DNA of 58,579 bases, taken from contig CAUQBR010000011.1 in assembly GCA_963516475.1 (NCBI GenBank), positions 1 through 58,579 on the forward strand, in the 5' to 3' direction. Source of the DNA: JABCPE02 sp963516475 (GTDB lineage Bacteria > Bacteroidota > Bacteroidia > Flavobacteriales > Weeksellaceae). Both the position numbers and the translations under genes were made by a program. Numbering within the stretch: position 1 is the stretch's first letter; each line of letters begins with the position of its first letter. This document shows positions 9,052-18,136 of this stretch, one piece after another. The notes below the pieces were generated by a model, which saw only the letters and a list, made by a program, of their open reading frames with translations, had not been told where the DNA came from and did no database searches.

Positions 9052-9717
9052 TTAGTCCAATTTCGCATGACTTCCCACATAGTGCAGGAATTCTTTTCGT
9101 GTTGTAGGATTTTTTCTAAATAGTCCGCTGAGTTCGGCTGTGATGGTGCTGCTCGCGGTGTCTTTTATCCCTCTACAATTTACACAAAGATGTTTAGCAT
9201 CTATGATACATGCCACATCTTCCGTTCCTAGAGCCTCTTTCATCGCTTGGACAATCTGCATTGTCAATCGCTCCTGAACCTGCGGACGACTAGCGTAGTA
9301 ATTCACAATCCTATTGATTTTAGACAATCCTATAACCTCTCCATTGGAAATGTAGGCCACATGAGCCCTTCCAATGATGGGTAAAAAATGATGTTCGCAG
9401 AAAGAATACACCGTGATATCTTTTTCTACAAGCATCTGGCGGTATCTGTATTGATTTTTAAATGTAGAAATCCCTGGTTTTTTTTCAGGAAGAAGCCCAC
9501 CGAAAATCTCATTCACATACATCTTAGCGACTCTCTTTGGAGAATCTTTTAGGCTGTCATCTGTCATATCCAGCCCCAGAGTGTACATAATTTCTCCAAA
9601 AAGTTTTTCTATCTTTTCTATCTTTTCATCAGGTGAAAGCAGAAAAGCATCTTTATGAAGAGGTGTATGTTCCTTGCCTGTAAAAAAATCATCTTCTATA
9701 TCTGAGAAATCTGTCAT
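9052..9717 (-). CDS. folE: GTP cyclohydrolase I
   Basis: Converts GTP to 7,8-dihydroneopterin triphosphate, the first step of folate (and queuosine-type) synthesis, as a cytoplasmic homodecamer. The 221-residue protein carries the zinc ligands Cys107 and His110 in SFCEHHFLP and Cys178 in KHLCVNCRG, plus the substrate-binding RPQVQERLT block (144-152). The N-terminal 35 residues are acidic and poorly conserved, as usual for the family. It lies 15 bases behind the PBP1A gene on the same strand, so it is likely part of the ricT-gldH-PBP1A transcript. Confidence 0.96.
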   Translation of the reverse strand: MTDFSDIEDDFFTGKEHTPLHKDAFLLSPDEKIEKIEKLFGEIMYTLGLDMTDDSLKDSPKRVAKMYVNEIFGGLLPEKKPGISTFKNQYRYRQMLVEKDITVYSFCEHHFLPIIGRAHVAYISNGEVIGLSKINRIVNYYASRPQVQERLTMQIVQAMKEALGTEDVACIIDAKHLCVNCRGIKDTASSTITAELSGLFRKNPTTRKEFLHYVGSHAKLD

Positions 9718-9732
9718 TTCTATTTTAATTTT

Positions 9733-12066
9733 TTATTGATTAAAATCTATATCATCCCCTTGGTTTATCCTGCTGTCAATATCTTCTTCCCTATTTTGGT
9801 TTGATTTTGATTTATCTTTTCCTTTGTCAGGATTTTGTATTTCATCTATTGTCTGCAGACCTCCTTCATCTCCATAGCCTCCAAGTCCCTGCAAATCAGA
9901 ACAATCTCCTTTCCAGTCTGATGGTTTTTCAAACTTATCTTCTTGAGTGATTTTCAATGATTTATCAGCATAAATTCTCTTCATGAAATACCCCCAGATA
10001 GGAAGCGCCATTTTCGCCCCCTGCCCTTCTCCTGTACTCCAGAAGTGAGTTGCTCTATCTTCCCAGCCTACCCAAACACCTGTGGCTAATTTAGGAGTTA
10101 TCCCTATGAACCAACCATCTGAGTTTTTCTGTGTAGTCCCTGTTTTACCTGCTATTTCTGCATTGATACCCATACTTCTAAGCTGTCTAGATGCCGTTCC
10201 ATAGCTGGCTACTCCTTTCATCATATCTATCATACTATAGGCATGTATAGGGTTCATTACTTCTCTGACCTCTGTTGTCACCTCCTTGATAACCCTTCCG
10301 TTGGCATCCTCGATACGCCAAATCATCTCTGGTTTTATATAATTCCCATAATTAGCAAAGGTACTATAAGCCCCAAGCATCTCATAAATCGTAATATCCG
10401 AAGACCCCAAAGCTGTCGCTAAGTCAGGAGTCATCTCGCCTGTAACTCCTAAATCTCGTGCTAACTGAATTACATTTTTAGGCCCTGCTGCCTCCATCAA
10501 ACGGACTGCTATCGGGTTTTTGGAATGAGCAAGACCATCCTTCATCCTAAGCATACCTCCAGAACCTTTTACATGCCAAGAACCTCTGCTATAAGATGCA
10601 TTGGAAATAGGCGTGCATGGTGTCATCCCTAAATTTATAATTGCTGTAGCATACACAAAAGGCTTAAAGGTAGAACCTACTTGTCTTTTCCCTTGTTTCA
10701 CATGGTCATACTGGAAATGCTCCCAGTTAATCCCTCCGACCCAAGCCTTGATATCTCCTGTCGTAGGTTCCATAGCCATAAGTCCTGCCTGCGCAATCTG
10801 CTTATGATAACGGATAGAATCCCATGGAGACATCTCCACATCCTGCTCCCCTTCCCAAGTAAAGATAGAAGTTTTCACAGGTTTCTTAAACTCCATAAGG
10901 ATAGAATCCTCTGATATACCAGCCTCTGCAAGTTGTTTATATCTTCCTGTTCTCTTCACAGAAGCCATCATAATATCATTTACCTGTTGGTCGGAAATAT
11001 GATAAAACGGTCGCTTTCTATTGTTTTTTTGTTCGTTATCAAAACTTTTCTGCAGATTGGTTAAGTGTTCTTTTATCGCTTCTTCGGCGTATTTCTGCAT
11101 TTTGGAATCAACGGTAACATATATTTTTAGTCCATCTCTATATATGTTCAGTTCTTTTCCTGTTTTCTTTTCATAATCTTTCAGATATGTAGAAATTTCC
11201 TGACGAAGATAATGTTTGTAATATGCAGAATAGCCTTGGTCTATTCCTTTAATGTTTTGATAATCAGTTTTTATTGGCTCTTGTACAGCCTTGTCATAGG
11301 TTGCTTGGTCTATGTATTTAGTTTCAAGCATTTGTTTCAGAACGACATTTCTTCTCTCTGTCGCTCTTTCCAAGTTTCTAAGCGGATTGTTTTTCACTGG
11401 GTTTTCCAGCATCGCTACAAATGTAGCCGCTTCGGAAAGAGTAAGGTCTTTGGTTTTTTTATTGAAATAAACCTTTGATGCCATCTCTATCCCATTGGCA
11501 TTATAAAGGAAATCAAACTTATTGAAATACAAAGTAATAATCTCCTCTTTGGTATATCTTTTCTCCAAACTTACGGCTACAGACCACTCTTTCAGCTTTT
11601 GGAATGCCCTCTCCATTTTGCTCTGTGCTGCTGATTTTGTAAATAAAAGCTTGGCTAACTGCTGGGTAATGGTGGAACCTCCCCCTCTTTCGCCTCGGAA
11701 ATAGACTGCTCTCACTATGGATTTTAGGTCTATCCCAGAATGCTCTTTGAAACGCTCATCTTCCTTCGCATAAAGAGCATAAACCAAATACGGTGGAAGC
11801 TGATTATAAGTAACTGGCTGAGTTTTTTCTTTCTCAAATTTACCCAAAACCACTCCATCAGAAGAAATAATCTCTGATGCTACATAGATATCTGGATTTT
11901 CTATATCTTTCATATCGGGCATCTCCCCAAGAAAACCCTGTGATATAGAAAAGAACAAAACTACTATGGCTGCTACTGTTCCTATAAATCCTAACCAAAT
12001 CAACTTAATCCATCTTCCTACATAAGATTTTTTCTTTTTTGTGGGAAGTTTTTTCTCGTTTTCCAT
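9733..12066 (-). CDS. mrcA: penicillin-binding protein 1A, bifunctional peptidoglycan synthase
   Basis: A class A PBP of 777 residues that polymerises glycan strands and cross-links peptides at the inner membrane. The N-terminus is basic and followed by one membrane segment (about 18-42). The GT51 transglycosylase domain has KEDERF with catalytic Glu102 and GGSTITQQLAK (129-139). The transpeptidase domain has the nucleophile in GSTFKPF (Ser about 465) and GKTGTTQ (about 638). The tail is acidic and Asn/Asp/Lys-rich, probably disordered. It is separated by only five bases from gldH upstream, so coexpression is likely. The gene could equally be called ponA. Confidence 0.95.
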   Translation of the reverse strand: MENEKKLPTKKKKSYVGRWIKLIWLGFIGTVAAIVVLFFSISQGFLGEMPDMKDIENPDIYVASEIISSDGVVLGKFEKEKTQPVTYNQLPPYLVYALYAKEDERFKEHSGIDLKSIVRAVYFRGERGGGSTITQQLAKLLFTKSAAQSKMERAFQKLKEWSVAVSLEKRYTKEEIITLYFNKFDFLYNANGIEMASKVYFNKKTKDLTLSEAATFVAMLENPVKNNPLRNLERATERRNVVLKQMLETKYIDQATYDKAVQEPIKTDYQNIKGIDQGYSAYYKHYLRQEISTYLKDYEKKTGKELNIYRDGLKIYVTVDSKMQKYAEEAIKEHLTNLQKSFDNEQKNNRKRPFYHISDQQVNDIMMASVKRTGRYKQLAEAGISEDSILMEFKKPVKTSIFTWEGEQDVEMSPWDSIRYHKQIAQAGLMAMEPTTGDIKAWVGGINWEHFQYDHVKQGKRQVGSTFKPFVYATAIINLGMTPCTPISNASYSRGSWHVKGSGGMLRMKDGLAHSKNPIAVRLMEAAGPKNVIQLARDLGVTGEMTPDLATALGSSDITIYEMLGAYSTFANYGNYIKPEMIWRIEDANGRVIKEVTTEVREVMNPIHAYSMIDMMKGVASYGTASRQLRSMGINAEIAGKTGTTQKNSDGWFIGITPKLATGVWVGWEDRATHFWSTGEGQGAKMALPIWGYFMKRIYADKSLKITQEDKFEKPSDWKGDCSDLQGLGGYGDEGGLQTIDEIQNPDKGKDKSKSNQNREEDIDSRINQGDDIDFNQ

Positions 12067-12071
12067 ATTTA

Positions 12072-12548
12072 TTACGGAGTTGTTGTTTTTATATTTTCTA
12101 TTTTAATGCCTATATCCTCTATCCCTTTCAGCTGGTCGGTTCTCATTCCATGTTTTAGTTCCACTTTATATTTACCATTCGCAGGGAATTTGTATTCATT
12201 TTTATACTGAACTAGAATTTCCTTAACATCTCCTATACCACTTCCGTACCATTCTCCATTTGGTTTTGCTAAAATATACTGAAGTGTATCCGTTTTCAAA
12301 ACTTTATTCTTTTCTCCTTTAATAGTAGAAATCAGAAACAAGTTATTGTAAGGATATTCATTATTGTTTCTTACAACAAATATAAGATTTTTCGGAGACT
12401 GAGAATCTTTGATTTCAAACTCTATTTTCTTTGCATCATTCTTTCCCCAGAGGTTATTCACCTCGGTCATATAGATTTCTCCCTCGCTGGAACAGCCTAT
12501 GGAAATAAACCACAATGCTGCAAATATCCATATCTTTTTACCCATCAT
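12072..12548 (-). CDS. gldH: gliding motility lipoprotein GldH
   Basis: A 158-residue lipoprotein: the leader ends in SIGC, giving lipidated Cys19. The NNEYPYNNLFLIST and LAKPNGEWYGSGIGDVKE segments are the conserved core of GldH, and the position directly behind the ricT/PSP1 gene is the usual flavobacterial arrangement. In Flavobacterium johnsoniae GldH is needed for gliding, but orthologs persist in non-motile relatives, so motility cannot be concluded from this gene alone. Its start overlaps the ricT end by 11 bases, which suggests translational coupling. Two Met codons begin the frame (12548 and 12545); either may be the true start. Confidence 0.88.
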   Translation of the reverse strand: MMGKKIWIFAALWFISIGCSSEGEIYMTEVNNLWGKNDAKKIEFEIKDSQSPKNLIFVVRNNNEYPYNNLFLISTIKGEKNKVLKTDTLQYILAKPNGEWYGSGIGDVKEILVQYKNEYKFPANGKYKVELKHGMRTDQLKGIEDIGIKIENIKTTTP

Positions 12549-13800
12549 TATTATTTTTTTTCGGGTTATTTCTTTTTTTATTATTCTTTTTATTGTTCGG
12601 TTTTTGTTGCTCTGAATTATTCGGTTTCAGAGCATTATTGTTTTTTTCTTCCTTTGGAGAAGTGTTTTTCTTTTCTTTATTTTTAGACTTTTTATTTGAT
12701 TTTTTCTTCTCAAAACGGTCTATATTATTCTCCTGAATCAGATCTATTTCCTTCGTAGGAACAGACAATTCTTGGCTTTTATACTCCTCTAACGGCGGGA
12801 TTTTGTTTCCTTTTTTGTTCATGGAAATCATCTCCTTCACTTCTTGGATATCCAAGTCATACCAAAGGATAGAATTATCCACATAAGCGAACCACATTCT
12901 CTTTTTGAAAACATCTATTTTGATGCAGAATGCCTTTCCTTTTTCTGTATCCAAAACCGTACTGGAAGAAGGAAAATGACTGAGTGCATCCATGTAGCTG
13001 TCCAGCTCAAAATTCAGACAACATTTGAGCTTACCGCACTGCCCTGCAAGTTTCAACGGGTTTATGCTCAGCTGCTGGTATCTCGCTGCATTAGTATTCA
13101 CCGAACGAAAATCTGTAAGCCATGTAGAACAGCAGAGTTCCCTTCCACAAGAGCCTATTCCGCCCAGTTTAGCCGCTTCCTGTCGGTAGCCTATTTGTTT
13201 CATATCTACTTTAGCACGAAAAACAGCCGCATATTCCTTTATCAGCTGTCGGAAATCTACTCTTCCATCTGCTGTATAGTAAAAAGTAATCTTAGAGCCG
13301 TCCCCTTGGTATTCTATATCCGAAATTTTCATTTCAAGATTTAGATTCAAGGCGATTTTTCTCGCTTCTTTCTTTACTTCTTCTTCTTTTTTTCTAGAAT
13401 TTTGCCATATTTCTACATCTTTCTTTGTAGCTATACGGATTATTTTGGAAGCCTGTTCTTCTCCAAAATTTTTCTTTTTCATCTGTATCCTCACCAGTTC
13501 ACCTGTGAGACTCACCACTCCGACATCATACCCTGAGCTGGACTCTACTGTTACTATACTTCCTATATGCAGTGGTAGTTTATTTATGTTATGATAAAAA
13601 CTTTTTCTTTCATTTTTAAATCTAACCTCAACATACTCACACTCATTCAGTGGAGATTTTATATTAGCAAGCCAATCAAAAACACTTAATTTATAACTAT
13701 ATTCACAAGTATCTATTATATCACAAATAAACTCTCCTTTGCTGTTAGTAGAGCAGCCGTGGGAAGAATCGCCAGAATTTTTACATCCTCCACAACTCAT
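12538..13800 (-). CDS. ricT: PSP1-domain protein, RicT/YaaT family
   Basis: A 420-residue protein of the PSP1 family. In Bacillus the homolog works in an Fe-S containing complex (RicAFT) that affects RNA processing; the role in Bacteroidota is not established. An N-terminal Cys set (Cys3, 6, 16, 26, 32) is followed by the PSP1 beta domain (about 55-135) and the hallmark Cys blocks GSCGRELCCS (216-225) and CGKLKCCLNFE (255-265). From about residue 360 the tail is Lys/Asn-rich low complexity, and gldH starts within its last codons. A well-formed promoter lies just upstream at 13823-13852, so this gene probably leads the ricT-gldH-PBP1A-folE run. Confidence 0.88.
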   Translation of the reverse strand: MSCGGCKNSGDSSHGCSTNSKGEFICDIIDTCEYSYKLSVFDWLANIKSPLNECEYVEVRFKNERKSFYHNINKLPLHIGSIVTVESSSGYDVGVVSLTGELVRIQMKKKNFGEEQASKIIRIATKKDVEIWQNSRKKEEEVKKEARKIALNLNLEMKISDIEYQGDGSKITFYYTADGRVDFRQLIKEYAAVFRAKVDMKQIGYRQEAAKLGGIGSCGRELCCSTWLTDFRSVNTNAARYQQLSINPLKLAGQCGKLKCCLNFELDSYMDALSHFPSSSTVLDTEKGKAFCIKIDVFKKRMWFAYVDNSILWYDLDIQEVKEMISMNKKGNKIPPLEEYKSQELSVPTKEIDLIQENNIDRFEKKKSNKKSKNKEKKNTSPKEEKNNNALKPNNSEQQKPNNKKNNKKRNNPKKNNNDG

Positions 13801-13822
13801 ATTTATCTTTTGTTTATTCTTG

Positions 13823-13852
13823 CAAATGTAGTTATTTTTTAGCGAAAAACAA
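13823..13852 (-). promoter_or_regulatory. flavobacterial promoter of ricT
   Basis: On the minus strand, TTG is followed by exactly 19 bases and TACATTTG, which matches the Bacteroidota pattern TTG-N19-TAnnTTTG. The -7 box ends 22 bases before the ricT ATG. This is the best promoter match in the window. Confidence 0.65.
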
Positions 13853-13870
13853 TATTAAAATAGTTCTTCC

Positions 13871-16000
13871 CTAAATCACCATCGACAAGGCTATTCTCTT
13901 TCTTTCCGTGTCTATTTCTATTATTTTCACTTTTACCTGCTGGTGAAGTTTTACCACTTCGCTAGGGTCACTCACGAATCCGTCTTTCAGTTGGGAAATA
14001 TGCGCCAACCCATTTTCTTTTATCCCAATGTCCACAAAACACCCAAAAGCCGTGATATTACTCACTATACCAGGGAGTACCATTCCTGATTTCAAATCTT
14101 CAAAGGTTTTTATATTCGGGTCAAACTCAAAGACTTTGCTCGTTTTTCTTGGGTCAAGCCCTGGTTTTAGAAGTTCTTTCAGAATATCCTTTATCCCTAA
14201 AATCCCGATGTCCTCCGTGGTGTATTTTTCTGGAGCGATTTGTTTTATTTTTTCCTCATTAGCGATGAGGTCTATCGTTTTGATACCGAGGTCTTTCGCC
14301 ATTTTTTCCACGATTTTGTAGGCTTCTGGATGCACAGAGGAATTGTCCAAAGGATTTTTGCCATCTTTTATTCGGATGAATGCCGCCGCCTGCTGGAATG
14401 CCTTTTCGCCCAGACGAGGAACTTTTTTAATCTGATTCCTATCCACAAAAGCTCCATTTTCGGTTCGGTAAGCTACAATATTTTCCGCAAGTTTTTCCCC
14501 AATACCAGAGACATAGCTCAGCAAGGATTTACTCGCTGTATTGATGTTAATTCCTACCGAATTTACGCATTTTACGACTGTGCTGTCCAGCTCTTCTTTT
14601 AATAAAGTCTGGTCTACATCGTGCTGATACTGTCCCACACCGATGCTCTTCGGGTCTATTTTTACCAGCTCGGCAAGCGGGTCAGACAGCCTCCTTCCGA
14701 TAGAAACGGCGCCTCTCACGGTGATATCATAATCAGGAAATTCATCTCGTGCAATTTTACTCGCGGAATAAACGGATGCTCCAGCTTCGGACACCACGAA
14801 AACCTGCAAAGGTCTGTCAAACGCTATTTTCTTAATGAAAAACTCTGTTTCACGAGAGGCCGTTCCGTTTCCGATAGAAATCGCCTCAATATGGTAAGCC
14901 TCCACCATAGAGCGGATTTTTTTCATCGCGATGGCGGTTTCTTTCTGTGGAGTATGTGGATAAATGGTCTCATTATGAAGCAAATCGCCTTTTTCATCAA
15001 GACAAACCACCTTACAGCCCGTTCTATACCCTGGGTCTATGGCTAAAATTCGCTTCTCGCCGAGAGGCGGAGCCAAAAGCAGCTGTGTCAAATTTTCAGA
15101 AAAGACAGAAATCGCCTTTTCATCGGCTTTAATCTTGGCTTCCTGCAAAATTTCATTTGAAATAGATGGCTCCAAAAGTTTTTTGTAAGCATCTTGAGCT
15201 GCAAGGATTATTTGCTCTGCACACGAAGGCGAAGCTGTTTTCACCAAACTTCCCTCCATGAAAGTAAGGATTTCTTCTTTGTCAATGTCAATACTCACTT
15301 TTATAAAACCCTCTTTTTCAGCGCGAAGCATCGCCAGAAGTCTATGAGAAGGGATTTTGTTCAACGGTTCGCTCCAGTCAAAATACTGGGCGTATTTCTG
15401 CGCCTCTTCCTCCTCTTTTTGGGTTTTGACTACTTTACTGGAAATCACGGCTTTTCGCTGAAAAACTCTTCTAAGATTTTTTCTAATGAAAATATTTTCG
15501 TTTATCCATTCTGCGATGATGTCCCTCGCGCCTTGAAGCGCCTCCTCCGTGCTGGAAACTTCTTTACTCAGATAATTCTGCGCTGTTTGCTCTATGTCAC
15601 CGCTGTTTTTCTGCGCCATGATGATTTTCGCCAAAGGTTCCAGCCCTTTTTCTTTTGCGGCATCGGCTTTGGTTTTTCGTCGTTTTTTGAAAGGAAGATA
15701 CAGGTCTTCTACCTCCTGTAAATCAAAGCTTTGCTCTATTTTTGTGCGGAGTTCTGGCGTGAGTTTTTCCTGCTCTTCTATGGATTTTAGGACACTTTCT
15801 TTTCTCTTTTGGATTTCATCAAAATTTTTGCTAAGTTTCTGAATCTGTTCTATTTCCACCTCGCCGAGGTTTCCTGTTTTATCTTTTCTATATCGCGCAA
15901 TAAAGGGAATGGTGCAGTCCTCCGAAAGCAGCTGCAAAACGGCGTTTATCTGTTTCTCTTGAATTGAAATATTCTGCTGAATGAATTGTATTTTGTCCAT
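13871..16000 (-). CDS. tex: Tex-family RNA-binding transcription accessory protein
   Basis: A 709-residue cytoplasmic nucleic-acid-binding protein of the Tex/Spt6-like family. Domain order is the N-terminal helical Tex domain with the IPFIARYRKDKTG signature (about 32-45), a YqgF-like RNase-H fold with ILAIDPGYRTGCKV (about 320), helix-hairpin-helix repeats with SLLSYVSGIGEKLAENIV (about 490-510), and a C-terminal S1 domain with FVDIGIKENGLAHISQL (about 655-672). Length is slightly under the usual 720-780. It stands alone: ricT begins 70 bases downstream with its own promoter, and cysS is divergent. Confidence 0.94.
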   Translation of the reverse strand: MDKIQFIQQNISIQEKQINAVLQLLSEDCTIPFIARYRKDKTGNLGEVEIEQIQKLSKNFDEIQKRKESVLKSIEEQEKLTPELRTKIEQSFDLQEVEDLYLPFKKRRKTKADAAKEKGLEPLAKIIMAQKNSGDIEQTAQNYLSKEVSSTEEALQGARDIIAEWINENIFIRKNLRRVFQRKAVISSKVVKTQKEEEEAQKYAQYFDWSEPLNKIPSHRLLAMLRAEKEGFIKVSIDIDKEEILTFMEGSLVKTASPSCAEQIILAAQDAYKKLLEPSISNEILQEAKIKADEKAISVFSENLTQLLLAPPLGEKRILAIDPGYRTGCKVVCLDEKGDLLHNETIYPHTPQKETAIAMKKIRSMVEAYHIEAISIGNGTASRETEFFIKKIAFDRPLQVFVVSEAGASVYSASKIARDEFPDYDITVRGAVSIGRRLSDPLAELVKIDPKSIGVGQYQHDVDQTLLKEELDSTVVKCVNSVGININTASKSLLSYVSGIGEKLAENIVAYRTENGAFVDRNQIKKVPRLGEKAFQQAAAFIRIKDGKNPLDNSSVHPEAYKIVEKMAKDLGIKTIDLIANEEKIKQIAPEKYTTEDIGILGIKDILKELLKPGLDPRKTSKVFEFDPNIKTFEDLKSGMVLPGIVSNITAFGCFVDIGIKENGLAHISQLKDGFVSDPSEVVKLHQQVKVKIIEIDTERKRIALSMVI

Positions 16001-16066
16001 TGTTCTTTTGATAAATAATCCGCAAAATAAACAAACTTTAATTTAAAATGTCTAATGTTTTTTAAT

Positions 16067-16074
16067 TATCTTTG
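16067..16074 (+). promoter_or_regulatory. -7 box of cysS, fixing its start
   Basis: TATCTTTG matches TAnnTTTG perfectly and lies 21 bases before the ATG at 16096. Because transcription would start around 16080, the longer frame from the TTG at 16072 is very unlikely to be used. Confidence 0.55.
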
Positions 16075-16095
16075 TCAGTCTTAATAAAACATAAT

Positions 16096-17574
16096 ATGAA
16101 TCATCAACTAAAAATATTCAATTCCTTAAAAGGAGAAAAAGAAGTTTTTGTGCCTTTGCACGAGAATAATGTAGGAATGTATGTCTGCGGTCCTACGGTG
16201 TACAGCAATGTACATTTGGGAAATGTGCGTACCTTTATGTCGTTTGATTTTGTATATCGTACGCTGAAATTCTTGGGTTACAAAGTCCGCTATGTCCGTA
16301 ACATTACCGATGCGGGACACCTTACCGATGACGGCGATGTGAACAACGACCGTTTCGTGAAACAATCCCGCCTAGAAAAACTAGAACCTATGGAAATCGT
16401 ACAAAAATACACGGTTGATTTCCATAAAGTTTTGGATATATTCAATCTCCTTCCGCCGACTATAGAACCTACTGCGACAGGGCATATATTGGAACAGATC
16501 CAGCTTACAGAAAAACTCTTGAATGATGGTTTTGCCTACGAGAGCAACGGTTCTGTGTATTTCGATGTACTGGAATACAACAAACGCGGACTCAACTACG
16601 GCGAACTTTCCAATAGAAATATAGAAGAGCTTTTTGCGAATACCCGCGACCTTGACGGGCAGGGCGAAAAACGAAACCCTCAAGACTTTGCACTGTGGAA
16701 AAAAGCTTCACCAGCTCACATTATGCGCTGGGCTTCTCCTTGGGGTGATGGTTTCCCTGGCTGGCATTTAGAATGTACGGTAATGAGCACCAAATACCTT
16801 GGTAATCAGTTTGATATCCACGGAGGCGGTATGGATTTAAAATTCCCTCACCACGAATGCGAAATCGCACAAGGGAAAGCAGGACACGGCGAAAGCCCAG
16901 TTCGCTACTGGATGCACGCTAATATGCTGACAATGAATGGACAACGAATGAGCAAATCGACAGGAAACTACATTTTGCCGATGCAGCTTATTAATGGCGA
17001 TAACACATTCTTTGAGAAAGCTTTTGCGCCTGCAGTGATTCGTTTCTGCTTTATGCAAGCGCACTACCGCAGTGTACTTGACATCTCTAATGAAGCGATG
17101 CTCGCTGCCGAAAAAGGCTTTAACAGACTTATGGAAGCAATAAAAGCACTGAATGAAATCAATACCGAAATAGAGCATCCTACTGCGCTCCCTATATCTG
17201 AATGGAGAGAAAAATGCTACAATGCACTATTGGATGATTTTAATTCGCCTATACTTATCGCTCATCTTTTTGAAGCGGTGAAATGGATTTTCCAAGTGAA
17301 AAACGGAGAAGAAAAAATATCCATCGATGAACTTCACGAATTGAAAACACTGATGAACGCCTTTGTTTTCGATGTTTTGGGCTTACGAAACGAAGAGCAG
17401 GCAGTAGGAAATAATGACAAACTCGATGGTGTGGTTCAGCTCCTTATCAATATGAGAATGGAAGCTCGTGCCAACAAAGACTGGGCGCTTTCGGACAAAA
17501 TCCGAGATGAATTATCAGCAATCGGCATCCAGCTAAAAGACGGAAAAGAAGGAACGAGTTATGATTTACTCTAA
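16096..17574 (+). CDS. cysS: cysteinyl-tRNA synthetase
   Basis: A class I aminoacyl-tRNA synthetase that charges tRNA(Cys). From the ATG at 16096 it is 492 residues. The zinc ligand Cys31 lies in YVCGPTVYSN, the HIGH-type motif is HLGN (40-43), the later zinc cluster has PGWHLECTVMS and GGGMDLKFPHHECE, and the KMSKS loop appears as RMSKSTGNY (about 283). The C-terminal helical DALR-type domain and RANKDWALSDKIRDEL end the protein. An in-frame TTG at 16072 would add eight residues, but the -7 box lies across it. The DinB-like gene follows after nine bases. Confidence 0.97.
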   Translation: MNHQLKIFNSLKGEKEVFVPLHENNVGMYVCGPTVYSNVHLGNVRTFMSFDFVYRTLKFLGYKVRYVRNITDAGHLTDDGDVNNDRFVKQSRLEKLEPMEIVQKYTVDFHKVLDIFNLLPPTIEPTATGHILEQIQLTEKLLNDGFAYESNGSVYFDVLEYNKRGLNYGELSNRNIEELFANTRDLDGQGEKRNPQDFALWKKASPAHIMRWASPWGDGFPGWHLECTVMSTKYLGNQFDIHGGGMDLKFPHHECEIAQGKAGHGESPVRYWMHANMLTMNGQRMSKSTGNYILPMQLINGDNTFFEKAFAPAVIRFCFMQAHYRSVLDISNEAMLAAEKGFNRLMEAIKALNEINTEIEHPTALPISEWREKCYNALLDDFNSPILIAHLFEAVKWIFQVKNGEEKISIDELHELKTLMNAFVFDVLGLRNEEQAVGNNDKLDGVVQLLINMRMEARANKDWALSDKIRDELSAIGIQLKDGKEGTSYDLL

Positions 17575-17583
17575 AAACATACT

Positions 17584-18039
17584 ATGAAAAATTTATATAA
17601 CGAAGCAGATAAGAATGAAATACTTAATCGGTTAGAAAATCTGAAAGTAGATGCTGTGCGTGAGTGGGGAAAGATGAACATTGTACAAATGTTAGCCCAC
17701 TTGAATGTTTCCATAGAGACTCCTTTAGGGAAAAATTTTCCAAAAAGAATGTTTATTGGTAGGCTCATAGGAAAGTTGATGAAGAAAAAATTTCTGAATG
17801 ACCAGCCTATGGCAAAAAATTCACCTACTGATAAAATGTATATTATTACAGACATCTCTATTGAGGATTTTGAGAAAGAAAAGCAACGAGCAAAAGAGCT
17901 TATCACCCTTTTTTATAACAATGGAAAGGAAAAATGCAGTCAGCACCCCCATTCTTTCTTTGGAGAGCTTACACCTGATGAATGGGGAATCCTGCAATGG
18001 AAACATTTTGACCATCATCTGCGACAATTTGGGGCGTAA
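17584..18039 (+). CDS. DUF1569 / DinB-like protein
   Basis: A 151-residue protein with the look of the DinB four-helix-bundle superfamily, DUF1569 branch. Possible metal His residues are in MLAHLNVSIE (about 37), HPHSFFGELTPDEWG (about 120-134) and WKHFDHHLRQFGA at the end. Members are metal-binding and sometimes thiol transferases; the reaction of DUF1569 is unknown. It follows cysS after nine bases and is closed by a hairpin at 18050, so it probably depends on the cysS promoter. Confidence 0.8.
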   Translation: MKNLYNEADKNEILNRLENLKVDAVREWGKMNIVQMLAHLNVSIETPLGKNFPKRMFIGRLIGKLMKKKFLNDQPMAKNSPTDKMYIITDISIEDFEKEKQRAKELITLFYNNGKEKCSQHPHSFFGELTPDEWGILQWKHFDHHLRQFGA

Positions 18040-18049
18040 TAAAATATTT

Positions 18050-18072
18050 CAAAGGGCAAAATTTGCCCTTTG
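18050..18072 (+). terminator. hairpin after cysS/DUF1569
   Basis: CAAAGGGCAAA and TTTGCCCTTTG are perfect complements around a single A. A weak T-rich stretch follows. It separates the cysS transcript from the accessory island. Confidence 0.65.
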
Positions 18073-18089
18073 ATTTGTATTTTGGAAAA

Positions 18090-18136
18090 ATTAAAACATT
18101 ACAATTATGTCTATAGAGCAAAAAGGCAAAGAACAA
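18090..18136 (+). repeat. direct repeat copy 1 (leader plus N-terminal codons)
   Basis: This 47-base stretch covers the leader and the first ten codons (MSIEQKGKEQ). It recurs at 19109-19155 with five mismatches, mostly at codon third positions. The two copies flank the first gene of the island. Confidence 0.8.

Noticed and set aside
12515..12736. Phe/Leu-rich plus-strand frame
   Set aside because: It is the reverse of the Lys/Asn-rich tail of RicT; composition alone explains its hydrophobic look.
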